Made by a program: the position numbers and the translations under genes | The notes under the pieces: generated by a model | Told to the model about the DNA's origin: nothing | The model's input: the letters and a program-made list of their open reading frames with translations, nothing else | Database searches by the model: none | In this document: piece after piece, positions 1 through 5,822 of the stretch | Layout of the letters: each line of letters begins with the position of its first letter | How positions within the stretch are numbered: the first letter of the stretch is position 1 | Origin: Steroidobacteraceae bacterium | GTDB lineage: Bacteria > Pseudomonadota > Gammaproteobacteria > Steroidobacterales > Steroidobacteraceae | DNA: 8,064 nt | Direction: 5' to 3' | Assembly: GCA_021325695.1 (NCBI GenBank) | Contig: JAJTCR010000042.1 | Coordinates: 1 to 8,064 of the forward strand

Positions 1-89
1 TCCGGAAATATCACGACACCGTGCTTTCGTTCGGCTCGCCGCCCGTGCGGTTCGTGCGCGCGCTGCTGTTCGAGGAACCGGTCAAGTGA
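1..89 (+). CDS. C-terminal end of a truncated gene, possibly DUF885 family
   Basis: An open frame enters from the left edge (first full codon at base 3) and stops at TGA 87-89, giving 29 visible residues. The tail reads KYHDTVLSFGSPPVRFVRAL and then LFEEPVK. An 'HD..L..G.PP' pattern close to the C-terminus resembles the end of DUF885 proteins, a family of mostly uncharacterised, often exported bacterial proteins. This is a recollection of family style from a very short fragment, so the assignment is weak. Codon choice is GC-rich like the neighbouring genes, so the frame is probably real. A large inverted repeat begins only 10 bases after the stop and could shape the 3' end of this transcript. 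Confidence 0.5.
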   Translation, partial: RKYHDTVLSFGSPPVRFVRALLFEEPVK

Positions 90-98
90 AAAGAGGGA

Positions 99-209
99 AA
101 GGGGTTAGGGGTTAGGGGTTAGGGGATAGTGCAGAGGCGTGCCGAGCACGCCGTGCGCTGCGCGTCTTTCACTAACCACTAACCACTATCCCCTACCCCC
201 TATCCCCTT
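99..209. repeat. Inverted repeat of G-rich heptads (GGGGNTA) with G-quadruplex motif
   Basis: Bases 99-131 pair with 177-209 in a gap-free register (i + j = 308), with 28 of 33 positions complementary. The left arm is three GGGGTTA units followed by GGGGATA. The right arm, read on the minus strand, is GGGGATA, GGGGGTA, GGGGATA and two GTGGTTA units. Four of the five mismatches (105, 112, 119, 126) fall exactly 7 bases apart, on the first base after each G tract. Bases 101-125 are four runs of four G separated by TTA, a canonical G-quadruplex motif on the plus strand; the right arm puts G tracts on the minus strand. The 45-base loop holds a perfect 7-bp hairpin (136-142 with 146-152, loop CGA). 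G-rich heptad repeats are known between genes in Xanthomonas and relatives; I infer this belongs to that broad class. Confidence 0.85.
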
Positions 210-261
210 CCGTTCGTCTCCGCATTGGCGCGGATTCCGTCGAAGAGCCGCGTCCCGTCGC

Positions 262-267
262 TACTCT
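262..267 (+). promoter_or_regulatory. Possible -10 hexamer for a leaderless start
   Basis: TACTCT lies 6 bases before the ATG at 274, so a transcript starting about 7 bases after the hexamer would begin on the A of the start codon. It matches TATAAT at positions 1, 2 and 6 only. No Shine-Dalgarno is visible before the ATG and no convincing -35 is seen (TCGAAG at 240-245 is a weak candidate). The same spacing recurs at 1612-1617 and 1698-1703, which raises confidence above what this site alone would earn. Confidence 0.4.
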
Positions 268-273
268 GGGCCG

Positions 274-684
274 ATGGACGGCCCCGCGACCCCCGCCTCC
301 GGCGACCGCACGCGCTATCGCGCCGGTGCGGCCGTGACGTTCGACGAACTCGAAGTGGTGGCCTGCGTATACGGCCCGCGCTCGAGCCCCGCCGACGTCG
401 AACGCATGCTGTCGCTCGGCCCGGGCTGGGCGCGCGGCATCGCCCGCTGGCGCAGCGCCGGCACGACCTACCTGCTGCTCATCGCGAGGACATTCGACGG
501 CGGCTCGCGCGAGGATCCCGAGGTCGTGCTGGCGGACGACCGCGACACGCTCGAGCGCGCGATCTGGTGCGCGATGGGCGCCTCGGAGACCCGGCTGTGC
601 CTGCTCGAATCGTTCGAGCCGTCGCTCGTGCCGTTCGTCCGGTCGCTGATTGCCGCGTCCCGCCGGTCGCCCGGCCAGGCCTGA
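274..684 (+). CDS. Hypothetical protein, 136 aa
   Basis: I do not recognise this protein. It has no signal peptide or membrane helix. After a loose, charged N-terminal stretch (residues 1-20) comes what looks like one compact alpha/beta domain: FDELEVVACVYG at 23-34, a Gly/Trp-rich turn LGPGWARGIARW around 48-59, a hydrophobic strand TYLLLIA, then an acidic segment with DDRDTLERAIW and a C-terminal helix. It has no lysine and many arginines. GC-rich third positions favour real coding. The frame stays open upstream to 139, but that part runs through the inverted repeat and its loop, so I chose the ATG at 274, which also has a -10-like hexamer just before it. The gene converges on the alpha/beta hydrolase with 21 bases between the stop codons. 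Function unknown. Confidence 0.7.
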   Translation: MDGPATPASGDRTRYRAGAAVTFDELEVVACVYGPRSSPADVERMLSLGPGWARGIARWRSAGTTYLLLIARTFDGGSREDPEVVLADDRDTLERAIWCAMGASETRLCLLESFEPSLVPFVRSLIAASRRSPGQA

Positions 685-710
685 CGCAGCGGGCTCACCG
701 GGCCGTCAGC
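679..710. terminator. Weak hairpin between convergent genes
   Basis: CTGACG at 681-686 pairs with CGTCAG at 704-709, and the stem can extend outward by GGC/GCC with one bulged C, leaving a 17-base loop. Each arm contains a stop codon of one of the two convergent genes (TGA 682-684 and, on the minus strand, TGA 708-706). There is no T tract on either side, so intrinsic termination is doubtful. Because two convergent TGA codons are always complementary to each other, part of the pairing is expected by chance. Confidence 0.2.
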
Positions 711-1605
711 CGTTCGACGGCGCCGGCGCGCGCGTCAGGAACTCGTCGAGAATGCGGGCGACGGCGCGCGGTTGGTCGTGGTGCAGCATGTGCCCCGAAG
801 CCTCGACGACGAACGACTCGAGCTGCGGGATGTGCCTGCGCATCGCCTCGGCATCCCCTGCACCGCGCAACCTCGCCAGGAATTCCGACTCGGCGCCGGC
901 GACATGGGCGACCGGGCCGACGATCGCGCGCCAGCACGCCTCCGACTCCTCGCGCCGGTACAGGATCGGATTGACCCGTTTGTGGACCGGGTCGAAACGC
1001 AGCCGGGCCCTTCCGTCGGGCAGGGACTCGGCCCACGCGCGCGCCACGAACGCGGCACGATCGGCCGGGAGGCGGGGATTGCGCTTGCGCAGCACGTCCG
1101 CCAGTACCTCGAAGTCCGGAAAAATCGTGGCGGGCTCCGGATGTCGCAGCTGGTCGAGCCACTCCCGGTAGCGGCCCGGCGCCAGCCCGGGCAATGCATC
1201 CGGCAGGCCGAACCCCTCGAGCGTGACGACGCGGGTCACGCGCTCGGGTCGCAGGCCCGCGTACGCAAGCGCGATGTTCCCGCCCATGCTGTGACCCGCG
1301 ACGTCGACGGTGTCGAGCCTCAACGCATCCAGCAGCGCGTCGAGGTCCGCAAAATATTCCGGGAACCAGTACCCGCCCGGCGTCCAGCCCGATCGACCGA
1401 ACCCGCGCCAGTCCGGCGCGATGAGCGTCCTGCCACTCGCGAGCTCATCGGCGACGAACTGGAACGTCGCACCGCTATCCATGAAGCCGTGCAGCAACAG
1501 GATCGGCGGGTCCTCGCCCGGCCACACCGTGAGGTGATGCGCTACGCCGCGCAGCTCGAGACTCGACTGCTCGGGCAATCGCCGTGGTCGGTAGGGTTCC
1601 GTCAT
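706..1605 (-). CDS. Alpha/beta hydrolase, 299 aa
   Basis: This is a full-length alpha/beta-hydrolase-fold enzyme, probably cytoplasmic, since no signal peptide is seen. Visible landmarks are the oxyanion loop LLLHGF (residues 37-41), the DWRGFGRS loop (65-72) that follows strand 4, the nucleophile elbow GHSMGG with Ser106, and a C-terminal GHMLHH with the probable catalytic His272. The acid is not obvious: where many relatives have 'G..D' after strand 7, this protein has GAESEF (237-242), so Glu239, Glu241 or the earlier Glu130 (VTLEGFG, end of strand 6) are candidates. A cap of roughly 90 residues lies between Glu130 and Pro231. The substrate cannot be told from sequence; esters, lactones or epoxides are possible. 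The frame is open for 24 more codons upstream, but ATG 1605 fits the fold start and has a promoter-like hexamer just before it. It is divergent from the glutamine amidotransferase. Confidence 0.9.
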   Translation of the reverse strand: MTEPYRPRRLPEQSSLELRGVAHHLTVWPGEDPPILLLHGFMDSGATFQFVADELASGRTLIAPDWRGFGRSGWTPGGYWFPEYFADLDALLDALRLDTVDVAGHSMGGNIALAYAGLRPERVTRVVTLEGFGLPDALPGLAPGRYREWLDQLRHPEPATIFPDFEVLADVLRKRNPRLPADRAAFVARAWAESLPDGRARLRFDPVHKRVNPILYRREESEACWRAIVGPVAHVAGAESEFLARLRGAGDAEAMRRHIPQLESFVVEASGHMLHHDQPRAVARILDEFLTRAPAPSNG

Positions 1606-1611
1606 CCAGAC

Positions 1612-1641
1612 ATGTTGCCGCAACGAGCCCGGTGCTGTCGC
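1612..1641 (-). promoter_or_regulatory. Candidate promoter of the alpha/beta hydrolase
   Basis: On the minus strand GCGACA (1641-1636, four of six matches to TTGACA) is followed after 18 bases by CAACAT (1617-1612, matching TATAAT at positions 2, 5 and 6). The -10-like hexamer ends exactly 6 bases before the ATG at 1605, which would put transcription start at the start codon. No Shine-Dalgarno is seen before that ATG, which fits a leaderless message. This is prediction from pattern only. Confidence 0.45.
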
Positions 1642-1694
1642 CGGGCGGCCGGTTGCAGGACGGCACCGGGCAGTCACGTCGCGCGGCGACGCTT

Positions 1695-1703
1695 TGCGAC
1701 AAT
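1695..1703 (+). promoter_or_regulatory. Candidate extended -10 promoter of the amidotransferase
   Basis: TGC followed directly by GACAAT (1698-1703) makes an extended -10 element (TG-N-hexamer, four of six matches in the hexamer). The hexamer ends 6 bases before the ATG at 1710, again placing the expected +1 on the start codon. The -35 region (around 1674-1680) is poor, which an extended -10 can compensate for. Confidence 0.5.
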
Positions 1704-1709
1704 GGGTCC

Positions 1710-2459
1710 ATGCGCAAGCTGCTCGTCTTCCAGCACGTCGCCTCGGAACCGCTGGGTCACCTGGACCCGCTGCTCCGCGACGCGGGTTGCCGGATCCGCT
1801 ACGTCAACTTCGGGCGCGAGCCCCATGCCGAGCCCGACGTGCGCCGTTACGACGGGCTGGTCGTCCTCGGCGGACCGATGAACGTCGACGAGGCCGATCG
1901 CTATCCGCACCTGAAGGCTGAGCTTGCCGCCATCCGTGAGGCGGTGCATGCGGACAAACCGGTGCTCGGCATCTGCCTGGGCGGGCAATTGCTTGCGCAG
2001 GCCATGGGGGGTCACGTGCATCCGAACCCGGTGCCCGAAATCGGCTGGTACCGTTTGCACACGCGCGCGCATGCACACGACGACCTGCTGTTCCGGCACT
2101 TCGAGCAGTCGCCGCGCTACGTGTTCCAATGGCACGCGTACGCGTTCCAGCCTCCCCCCGGCGCGGTGCCGCTCGCCTGGACGCGCAGCTGTCGACACCA
2201 GGCATATCGGCTCGGCGAGCGCGCGTGGGGTCTGCAATTCCACCTGGAGGCCGACGCTGCGCTGATCGACCGGTGGCTCCGCGCACCGGGCGGGCGACAC
2301 GAGATCGAACGCCACTGGAACGACGCCGCGCGGATCGCGAGGATCCGCGCAGCGACGCGTCGTCATTTGCCACTGACCACGCCGCTCAGCGAGCGCGTGT
2401 TCGGCGAATTCGTGAGCCTGTTCTCGACTCGCCGCTACGCGTTGCTGCCGTCGCGCTGA
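1710..2459 (+). CDS. Stand-alone class I glutamine amidotransferase, 249 aa
   Basis: The protein is a single GATase1 domain of the kind that hydrolyses glutamine or a gamma-glutamyl compound with a Cys-His-Glu triad. Visible signatures are VVLGGPMNV (residues 51-59, oxyanion side), the nucleophile elbow GICLGGQLLA with Cys89, and QFHLEAD with His178 and Glu180; the last is QFH-L-E where many relatives have QFH-P-E. The YPHLKAEL segment at 65-72 followed by the Cys elbow is typical of stand-alone 'GMP synthase-like' amidotransferases. It carries no synthetase domain and no synthetase partner is adjacent, so the acceptor is unknown. A PuuD-type gamma-glutamyl hydrolase role is possible given a PuuA-like gene in the same window, but the elbow does not particularly suggest it and the two genes are over 4 kb apart. 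The ATG at 1710 is chosen because the domain begins at once (MRKLLVFQHV) and a -10 element lies just before it. Confidence 0.92.
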   Translation: MRKLLVFQHVASEPLGHLDPLLRDAGCRIRYVNFGREPHAEPDVRRYDGLVVLGGPMNVDEADRYPHLKAELAAIREAVHADKPVLGICLGGQLLAQAMGGHVHPNPVPEIGWYRLHTRAHAHDDLLFRHFEQSPRYVFQWHAYAFQPPPGAVPLAWTRSCRHQAYRLGERAWGLQFHLEADAALIDRWLRAPGGRHEIERHWNDAARIARIRAATRRHLPLTTPLSERVFGEFVSLFSTRRYALLPSR

Positions 2460-2490
2460 GCCACGTCCGAACGCCGGGGAGGGGTCGCAC

Positions 2491-4008
2491 TCACTCGCCG
2501 AGGAACATCCTGTACGCCGGGTTCTGGGTCTCCTCGGCATAGACGTACTGCAGTTCGGCGAGGTGACGCGAAAATTCCCGGTCGTCCGAGGGCGGAACCT
2601 GCACGCCTGCGAGCACACGGCCGTAGTCGGAACCGTGGTTGCGATAGTGGAACAGGCTGATGTTCCAGTTCACGCCGATCGACTCGAGGAAACGCAGCAG
2701 CGCACCAGGCCGTTCCGGGAATTCGAACCGGAAGAGACGCTCGTGCTCGAGGCCGCGTGCATGTCCCCCCACCATGTAGCGCACGTGCAGTTTGGCCATT
2801 TCGTCGTCGCTCATGTCGATCACGCGATAGCCCGCGTCGGCAACCAGCGACAGCAGCGCTTCCTTTTCGCGCCGGCCCTCGGCGAGCGCGACGCCCGCGA
2901 AGATGCGGGCCGAGCGCGCGTCGGCGTAACGGTAGTTGAACTCGGTGACGCTGCGTCGGCCGAGCAATCGGCAGAACCTCAGGAAACTGCCGGGCTGCTC
3001 GGGAATCTCGACCGCGAGCAGCGCCTCGCGCTGCGCGCCGATGTCGGCCCGCTCCGCGACGTGCCGTAACCGGTCGAAGTTGATGTTGGCGCCGCCGTTG
3101 ATCGCGACCAGCGTCTGGTCGCGGCACTGTTCGCGCGCGACGTAGCGCTTGATGCCGGCCACGGCGAGCGCGCCGGCCGGCTCGGCGATCGTGCGGTTGT
3201 CCTCGAAGATGTCCTGGATGGCGGCGCAGATCTCGTCGGTAGTGACGAGCAGCACTTCGTCGACGTACTTGCGCGCGAGACGGAACGTCTCCTCGCCGAC
3301 GCGCCGCACGGCCACGCCGTCGGCGAAGATGCCGACGCGCTCCAGGGTGACGCGTTCGCCGGACTTCAGCGAATCGTGCATGCTCGACGCGTCCTCGGGT
3401 TCCACGCCGACGATGCGCACCTGCGGATACAGCGACTTCACGTACGCGGCGATGCCGGCGATGAGCCCGCCGCCGCCGACCGGCACGAAGACCGCGTCCG
3501 GTCGCGTCGGGCACTGGCGCACGATCTCCATGCCGACCGTGCCCTGGCCCGCGATCACGTCCGGGTCGTCGAACGGGTGAATGAACGTCAGGCTGCGTTC
3601 ACGCGCCAGGTCGAGCGCGTGCTCGTAGGCGTGGTCGAAGTCGTCGCCGTGCAGCACGACTTCGCCGCCGAGGTCGAGCACGGCCTGCACCTTGATGTTC
3701 GGTGTCGTGCGCGGCATCACGATGACCGCGGCGATGCCGCGGCGCCGCGCCGCGAGCGCCACCCCCTGGGCGTGGTTGCCGGCCGAGGCGCAGATCACGC
3801 CGCGGCGCGCCGTCTCGTCGTCCAGCGCGGAAATACGGTTGTACGCGCCGCGGAGCTTGAACGAAAAGACCGGTTGCAGGTCTTCGCGCTTGAACAACAC
3901 GTGGTTGCCGAGCCGGCGGCTCAATCGTCGTGCGGGTTCGAGCGGTGATTCGATGGCGACGTCGTAGACACGCGCCTTGAGGATGCGTTCGATGTAACTT
4001 TCTTGCAT
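2491..4008 (-). CDS. ilvA: Biosynthetic L-threonine deaminase, 505 aa
   Basis: This PLP enzyme converts L-threonine to 2-oxobutanoate and ammonia, the first committed step to isoleucine. The catalytic domain (about residues 1-320) shows KREDLQPVFSFKLRGAYN with the PLP lysine at 51, the substrate/PLP loop SAGNHAQG (75-82), the phosphate-binding glycine loop VGGGGL (177-182) and EPAGA (276-280). The C-terminal third carries two ACT-like regulatory repeats: one opening EIPEQPGSFLRF (334-345), the other FPERPGALLRFL (430-441). Both contain the P-G turn expected of the allosteric isoleucine/valine-sensing form. Length is close to E. coli IlvA (514 aa). ATG 4008 matches the usual N-terminus (xxYIERILKARVYDVA); a GTG at 4029 would add seven residues and may be the leaderless start. 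No ilvGMC or leu genes lie adjacent. It is convergent with the amidotransferase (31-base gap) and divergent from the aminotransferase-like gene. Confidence 0.97.
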   Translation of the reverse strand: MQESYIERILKARVYDVAIESPLEPARRLSRRLGNHVLFKREDLQPVFSFKLRGAYNRISALDDETARRGVICASAGNHAQGVALAARRRGIAAVIVMPRTTPNIKVQAVLDLGGEVVLHGDDFDHAYEHALDLARERSLTFIHPFDDPDVIAGQGTVGMEIVRQCPTRPDAVFVPVGGGGLIAGIAAYVKSLYPQVRIVGVEPEDASSMHDSLKSGERVTLERVGIFADGVAVRRVGEETFRLARKYVDEVLLVTTDEICAAIQDIFEDNRTIAEPAGALAVAGIKRYVAREQCRDQTLVAINGGANINFDRLRHVAERADIGAQREALLAVEIPEQPGSFLRFCRLLGRRSVTEFNYRYADARSARIFAGVALAEGRREKEALLSLVADAGYRVIDMSDDEMAKLHVRYMVGGHARGLEHERLFRFEFPERPGALLRFLESIGVNWNISLFHYRNHGSDYGRVLAGVQVPPSDDREFSRHLAELQYVYAEETQNPAYRMFLGE

Positions 4009-4034
4009 GGCGATGGCCTGGCCCGGCACCGCCT

Positions 4035-4044
4035 ACGTTAACAT
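4035..4044. promoter_or_regulatory. Overlapping divergent -10 elements around GTTAAC
   Basis: The only AT-rich patch in the 44-base gap between ilvA and the aminotransferase-like gene is centred on the palindrome GTTAAC (4037-4042). On the plus strand TAACAT (4039-4044, four of six matches to TATAAT) ends 8 bases before the ATG at 4053. On the minus strand TAACGT (4040-4035, three of six) ends 5 bases before the GTG at 4029 and 26 bases before the ATG at 4008. The two hexamers share bases 4039-4040, so polymerase could probably not occupy both at once. No good -35 is visible on either side. Confidence 0.4.
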
Positions 4045-4052
4045 CCTTCGGC

Positions 4053-5363
4053 ATGGATCCCTTGATTTCCAGACGCGCGATGCTGAGCGCGCTCGGCGCG
4101 GCGGCGGCGCTGGGCCCGACGCTCGCGACCGCACAGACGTACGCCGCAGATCGCGTGCCACGCATCGATCGATATCGCTGGGCGTGGGCGCGCGCGCAGC
4201 TCGTGCTCGAGCCCGGGCTCACGTGGCTCGACACGGCCTCGTTCGGGCCGACACTGCGAGCGGTTCTCGTTCGTGCCTACCGCCAGGTCGAGGAACAGTC
4301 ACTCGACTTCCACGCGTTCGAGCAACTGAACGGTGCAGGGTCTGCCGGCGAGCGCGCGGCGCTGGCGGCCGCCGCGAGTTTCTTCGGTTGCGACGCCGGG
4401 GAACTGGCGTTCTGCGACGGTGCACGGACGGGGCTTGCACTCGTCGCGGCCGGATTCGAACTGCAACGTGACGACGAGGTGCTGGTCACGCTGCACGACC
4501 ATCCTGCCGCCGTCTACCCATGGCTCGCACAGGCCCGCCGCCGCGGCATCCGCGTCGTCGAGGTGCCGGAGTCGCCCGGCCCGGCCACGCCCGAGGAGAT
4601 CGTCCGACGCTTCGAAGCTTCGCTCACGCCGCGCACGCGCGTGATGAACATCGCGCACGTGCAGGATTGCGACGGCACCGTGCTGCCGGTGCGCGAACTC
4701 TGCGCCCTGGCCCGCAGTCGCGGCGTGTTCACGCTGGTCGATGGAACGCTTGCCGCTGGCCACGTCGACTTTCGCCTGACGGACCTCGGTTGCGACGCCT
4801 ATGCGACGGGCGTCGATCGCTGGCTCAACGGCCCGCTCGATGCCGGTCTGCTCTACGTCCGGCGCGATGCGCAGCCACGCGTGTGGCCCGCGCTCCCCGA
4901 TCGAGCCGACGGCTGGAGCGCCACGGATCGCTTCAACGCTGCGCTCCCGGTCGCGCCGTTCGACTACGCGGCCGCTGCGCGATTCGGCAGCTCGCGCGTG
5001 CATCGCGGCGCCGCGGTGTCGGCCATTCCGCTCGCCTTCGAATTCCAGCAGGCGGTCTCGCGACCACTCATGCAGGCTCGGATCCGGGAGCTCGCCATCC
5101 AGCTGCGCGCGGGGCTCCAGCGCATCGCCGGGGTCAACGTCGTCACGCCCGCACATCCGTCGCTCAATGCCGGCATCGTCAGCGTGCGGATCCCGAACCG
5201 CCATCCGGCCCAGATGGTCGAACGGATCGCGCTCGAGGACCGGATCGTGCTCGGCCGCGTCACCCACGGTGCGGGATTCGATGCCGTGCGCATCAGCGTG
5301 CACCCGTCGAACGACGCGATCGACGTCGACCGCGCCATCGCCGCCGTGCAACGCCACGTATAG
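4053..5363 (+). CDS. Tat-exported class V aminotransferase-fold protein lacking the PLP lysine, 436 aa
   Basis: The N-terminus is a twin-arginine signal: SRRAML (6-11), a hydrophobic Ala/Leu stretch to about 24 and an ATA-Q cleavage site after residue 27. The rest follows the class V aminotransferase / isopenicillin-N-epimerase-like fold: LDTASFGPTLRAV (59-71), DEVLVTLHDHPAAVYPW (141-157), MNIAHVQDCDGTVLPVREL (198-216), the LVDG strand with the pyridine-binding Asp230, and GVDRWLNGP (253-261) before LLYVRRD. In active relatives that last motif reads 'HKWL.GP', with the Schiff-base lysine; here codon 4818-4820 is CGC, Arg256. The preceding 'DGAH' is DGTL, and the phosphate-loop region GARTG is also altered. 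No lysine occurs anywhere in the protein. It therefore probably cannot act as an ordinary PLP enzyme; a PLP-independent periplasmic role is inferred, function unknown. Start chosen by the Tat signal. Confidence 0.9.
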   Translation: MDPLISRRAMLSALGAAAALGPTLATAQTYAADRVPRIDRYRWAWARAQLVLEPGLTWLDTASFGPTLRAVLVRAYRQVEEQSLDFHAFEQLNGAGSAGERAALAAAASFFGCDAGELAFCDGARTGLALVAAGFELQRDDEVLVTLHDHPAAVYPWLAQARRRGIRVVEVPESPGPATPEEIVRRFEASLTPRTRVMNIAHVQDCDGTVLPVRELCALARSRGVFTLVDGTLAAGHVDFRLTDLGCDAYATGVDRWLNGPLDAGLLYVRRDAQPRVWPALPDRADGWSATDRFNAALPVAPFDYAAAARFGSSRVHRGAAVSAIPLAFEFQQAVSRPLMQARIRELAIQLRAGLQRIAGVNVVTPAHPSLNAGIVSVRIPNRHPAQMVERIALEDRIVLGRVTHGAGFDAVRISVHPSNDAIDVDRAIAAVQRHV

Positions 5364-5364
5364 T
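5359..5364 (+). promoter_or_regulatory. Candidate -10 element overlapping the upstream stop codon
   Basis: TATAGT matches TATAAT at five of six positions and contains the TAG stop (5361-5363) of the aminotransferase-like gene. A start about 7 bases later would give a leader of roughly 20 bases before the GTG at 5394. No clear -35 is present in the GC-rich coding sequence upstream. It may give the membrane-protein gene its own promoter in addition to read-through. Confidence 0.35.
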
Positions 5365-5393
5365 GCCGGCTTCGAAAAACGCGGGATCCGCAC

Positions 5394-5822
5394 GTGCGCA
5401 TCGAGCTGATCATGACCGTGCTCGCGGGCGCCGCGGGCGGCCTCGTCGGCACGCTCTGGGCGGGGCTCGTGTCAGCGCCGCTGTTCGCGCACTGGCCCGC
5501 GCTGCGGCCGCAGCCCTGGCAGCCCGAGACGGCCGCGCGACTGCTGACGGGCGCGGCGCTCTACGGCCTGTGCGGGGCCGCGGCCGGTCTGCTGTTCTGG
5601 TTGAGCTGGGGACTGATCGCCGTCGTCTCGACGCCGTGGCAGGTGGTCGGCACCGTTTACGGCGCGCTGCTCTTCACCGCGAGCGGCCTGCCGACGCTCG
5701 GGGCGCTCGCGCTCAAGGGCCGCCCACACCATGGCGTGGTGGCCGTGCTGGCGGCCGAGGGGCTCGTCGCGGCGATTTCGGCCGGGGTGCTCTGCGCGTA
5801 CGTGTGGCATCGCGTGGCGTGA
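5394..5822 (+). CDS. Small four-helix integral membrane protein, 142 aa
   Basis: I do not recognise a named family. The protein is strongly hydrophobic, with four likely membrane helices at about residues 7-30, 51-79, 82-106 and 115-137. Gly/Ala-rich packing motifs (GAAGGLVG, CGAAAGLL) run through the helices, and a short Pro/Trp-rich loop (HWPALRPQPWQP, 33-44) lies between helices 1 and 2. Only one lysine (108) is present, in the basic loop KGRPHH between helices 3 and 4. The GTG at 5394 is chosen because it keeps the charged cap RIE before helix 1; an ATG at 5412 is an alternative, and neither has a strong Shine-Dalgarno. It follows the Tat-exported aminotransferase-like gene by 30 bases on the same strand, so the two may be co-transcribed, with the membrane protein near the exported partner. 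That link is inference. Confidence 0.8.
   Translation: MRIELIMTVLAGAAGGLVGTLWAGLVSAPLFAHWPALRPQPWQPETAARLLTGAALYGLCGAAAGLLFWLSWGLIAVVSTPWQVVGTVYGALLFTASGLPTLGALALKGRPHHGVVAVLAAEGLVAAISAGVLCAYVWHRVA

Noticed and set aside
101..207. Telomere-like repeat or a CRISPR array
   Set aside because: Heptads are only 4-5 units per arm in opposite orientation, internal to a chromosome-like region, with no unique spacers and no cas genes.
139..273. Upstream extension of the 136-aa protein to an ATG at 139
   Set aside because: The added residues would be encoded by the loop and right arm of the inverted repeat, which is not coding-like; the ATG at 274 fits better.
772..1881. Long plus-strand open frame of 369 codons over the alpha/beta hydrolase
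   Set aside because: It is antisense to a well-supported hydrolase and its translation (Arg-rich, no motifs) is what a GC-rich third-position bias produces on the opposite strand.
2460..2490. Intrinsic terminator between the amidotransferase and ilvA
   Set aside because: No stem of useful length and no T tract could be found in the 31-base gap.
2435..3514. Minus-strand open frame of 359 codons in another frame of ilvA
   Set aside because: Overlaps the full ilvA frame; its translation is extremely Arg/Ala-rich with no domain.
4299..5393. Minus-strand open frame of 364 codons over the aminotransferase-like gene
   Set aside because: Antisense shadow; the plus frame has a Tat signal and clear fold motifs, and the minus translation has none.
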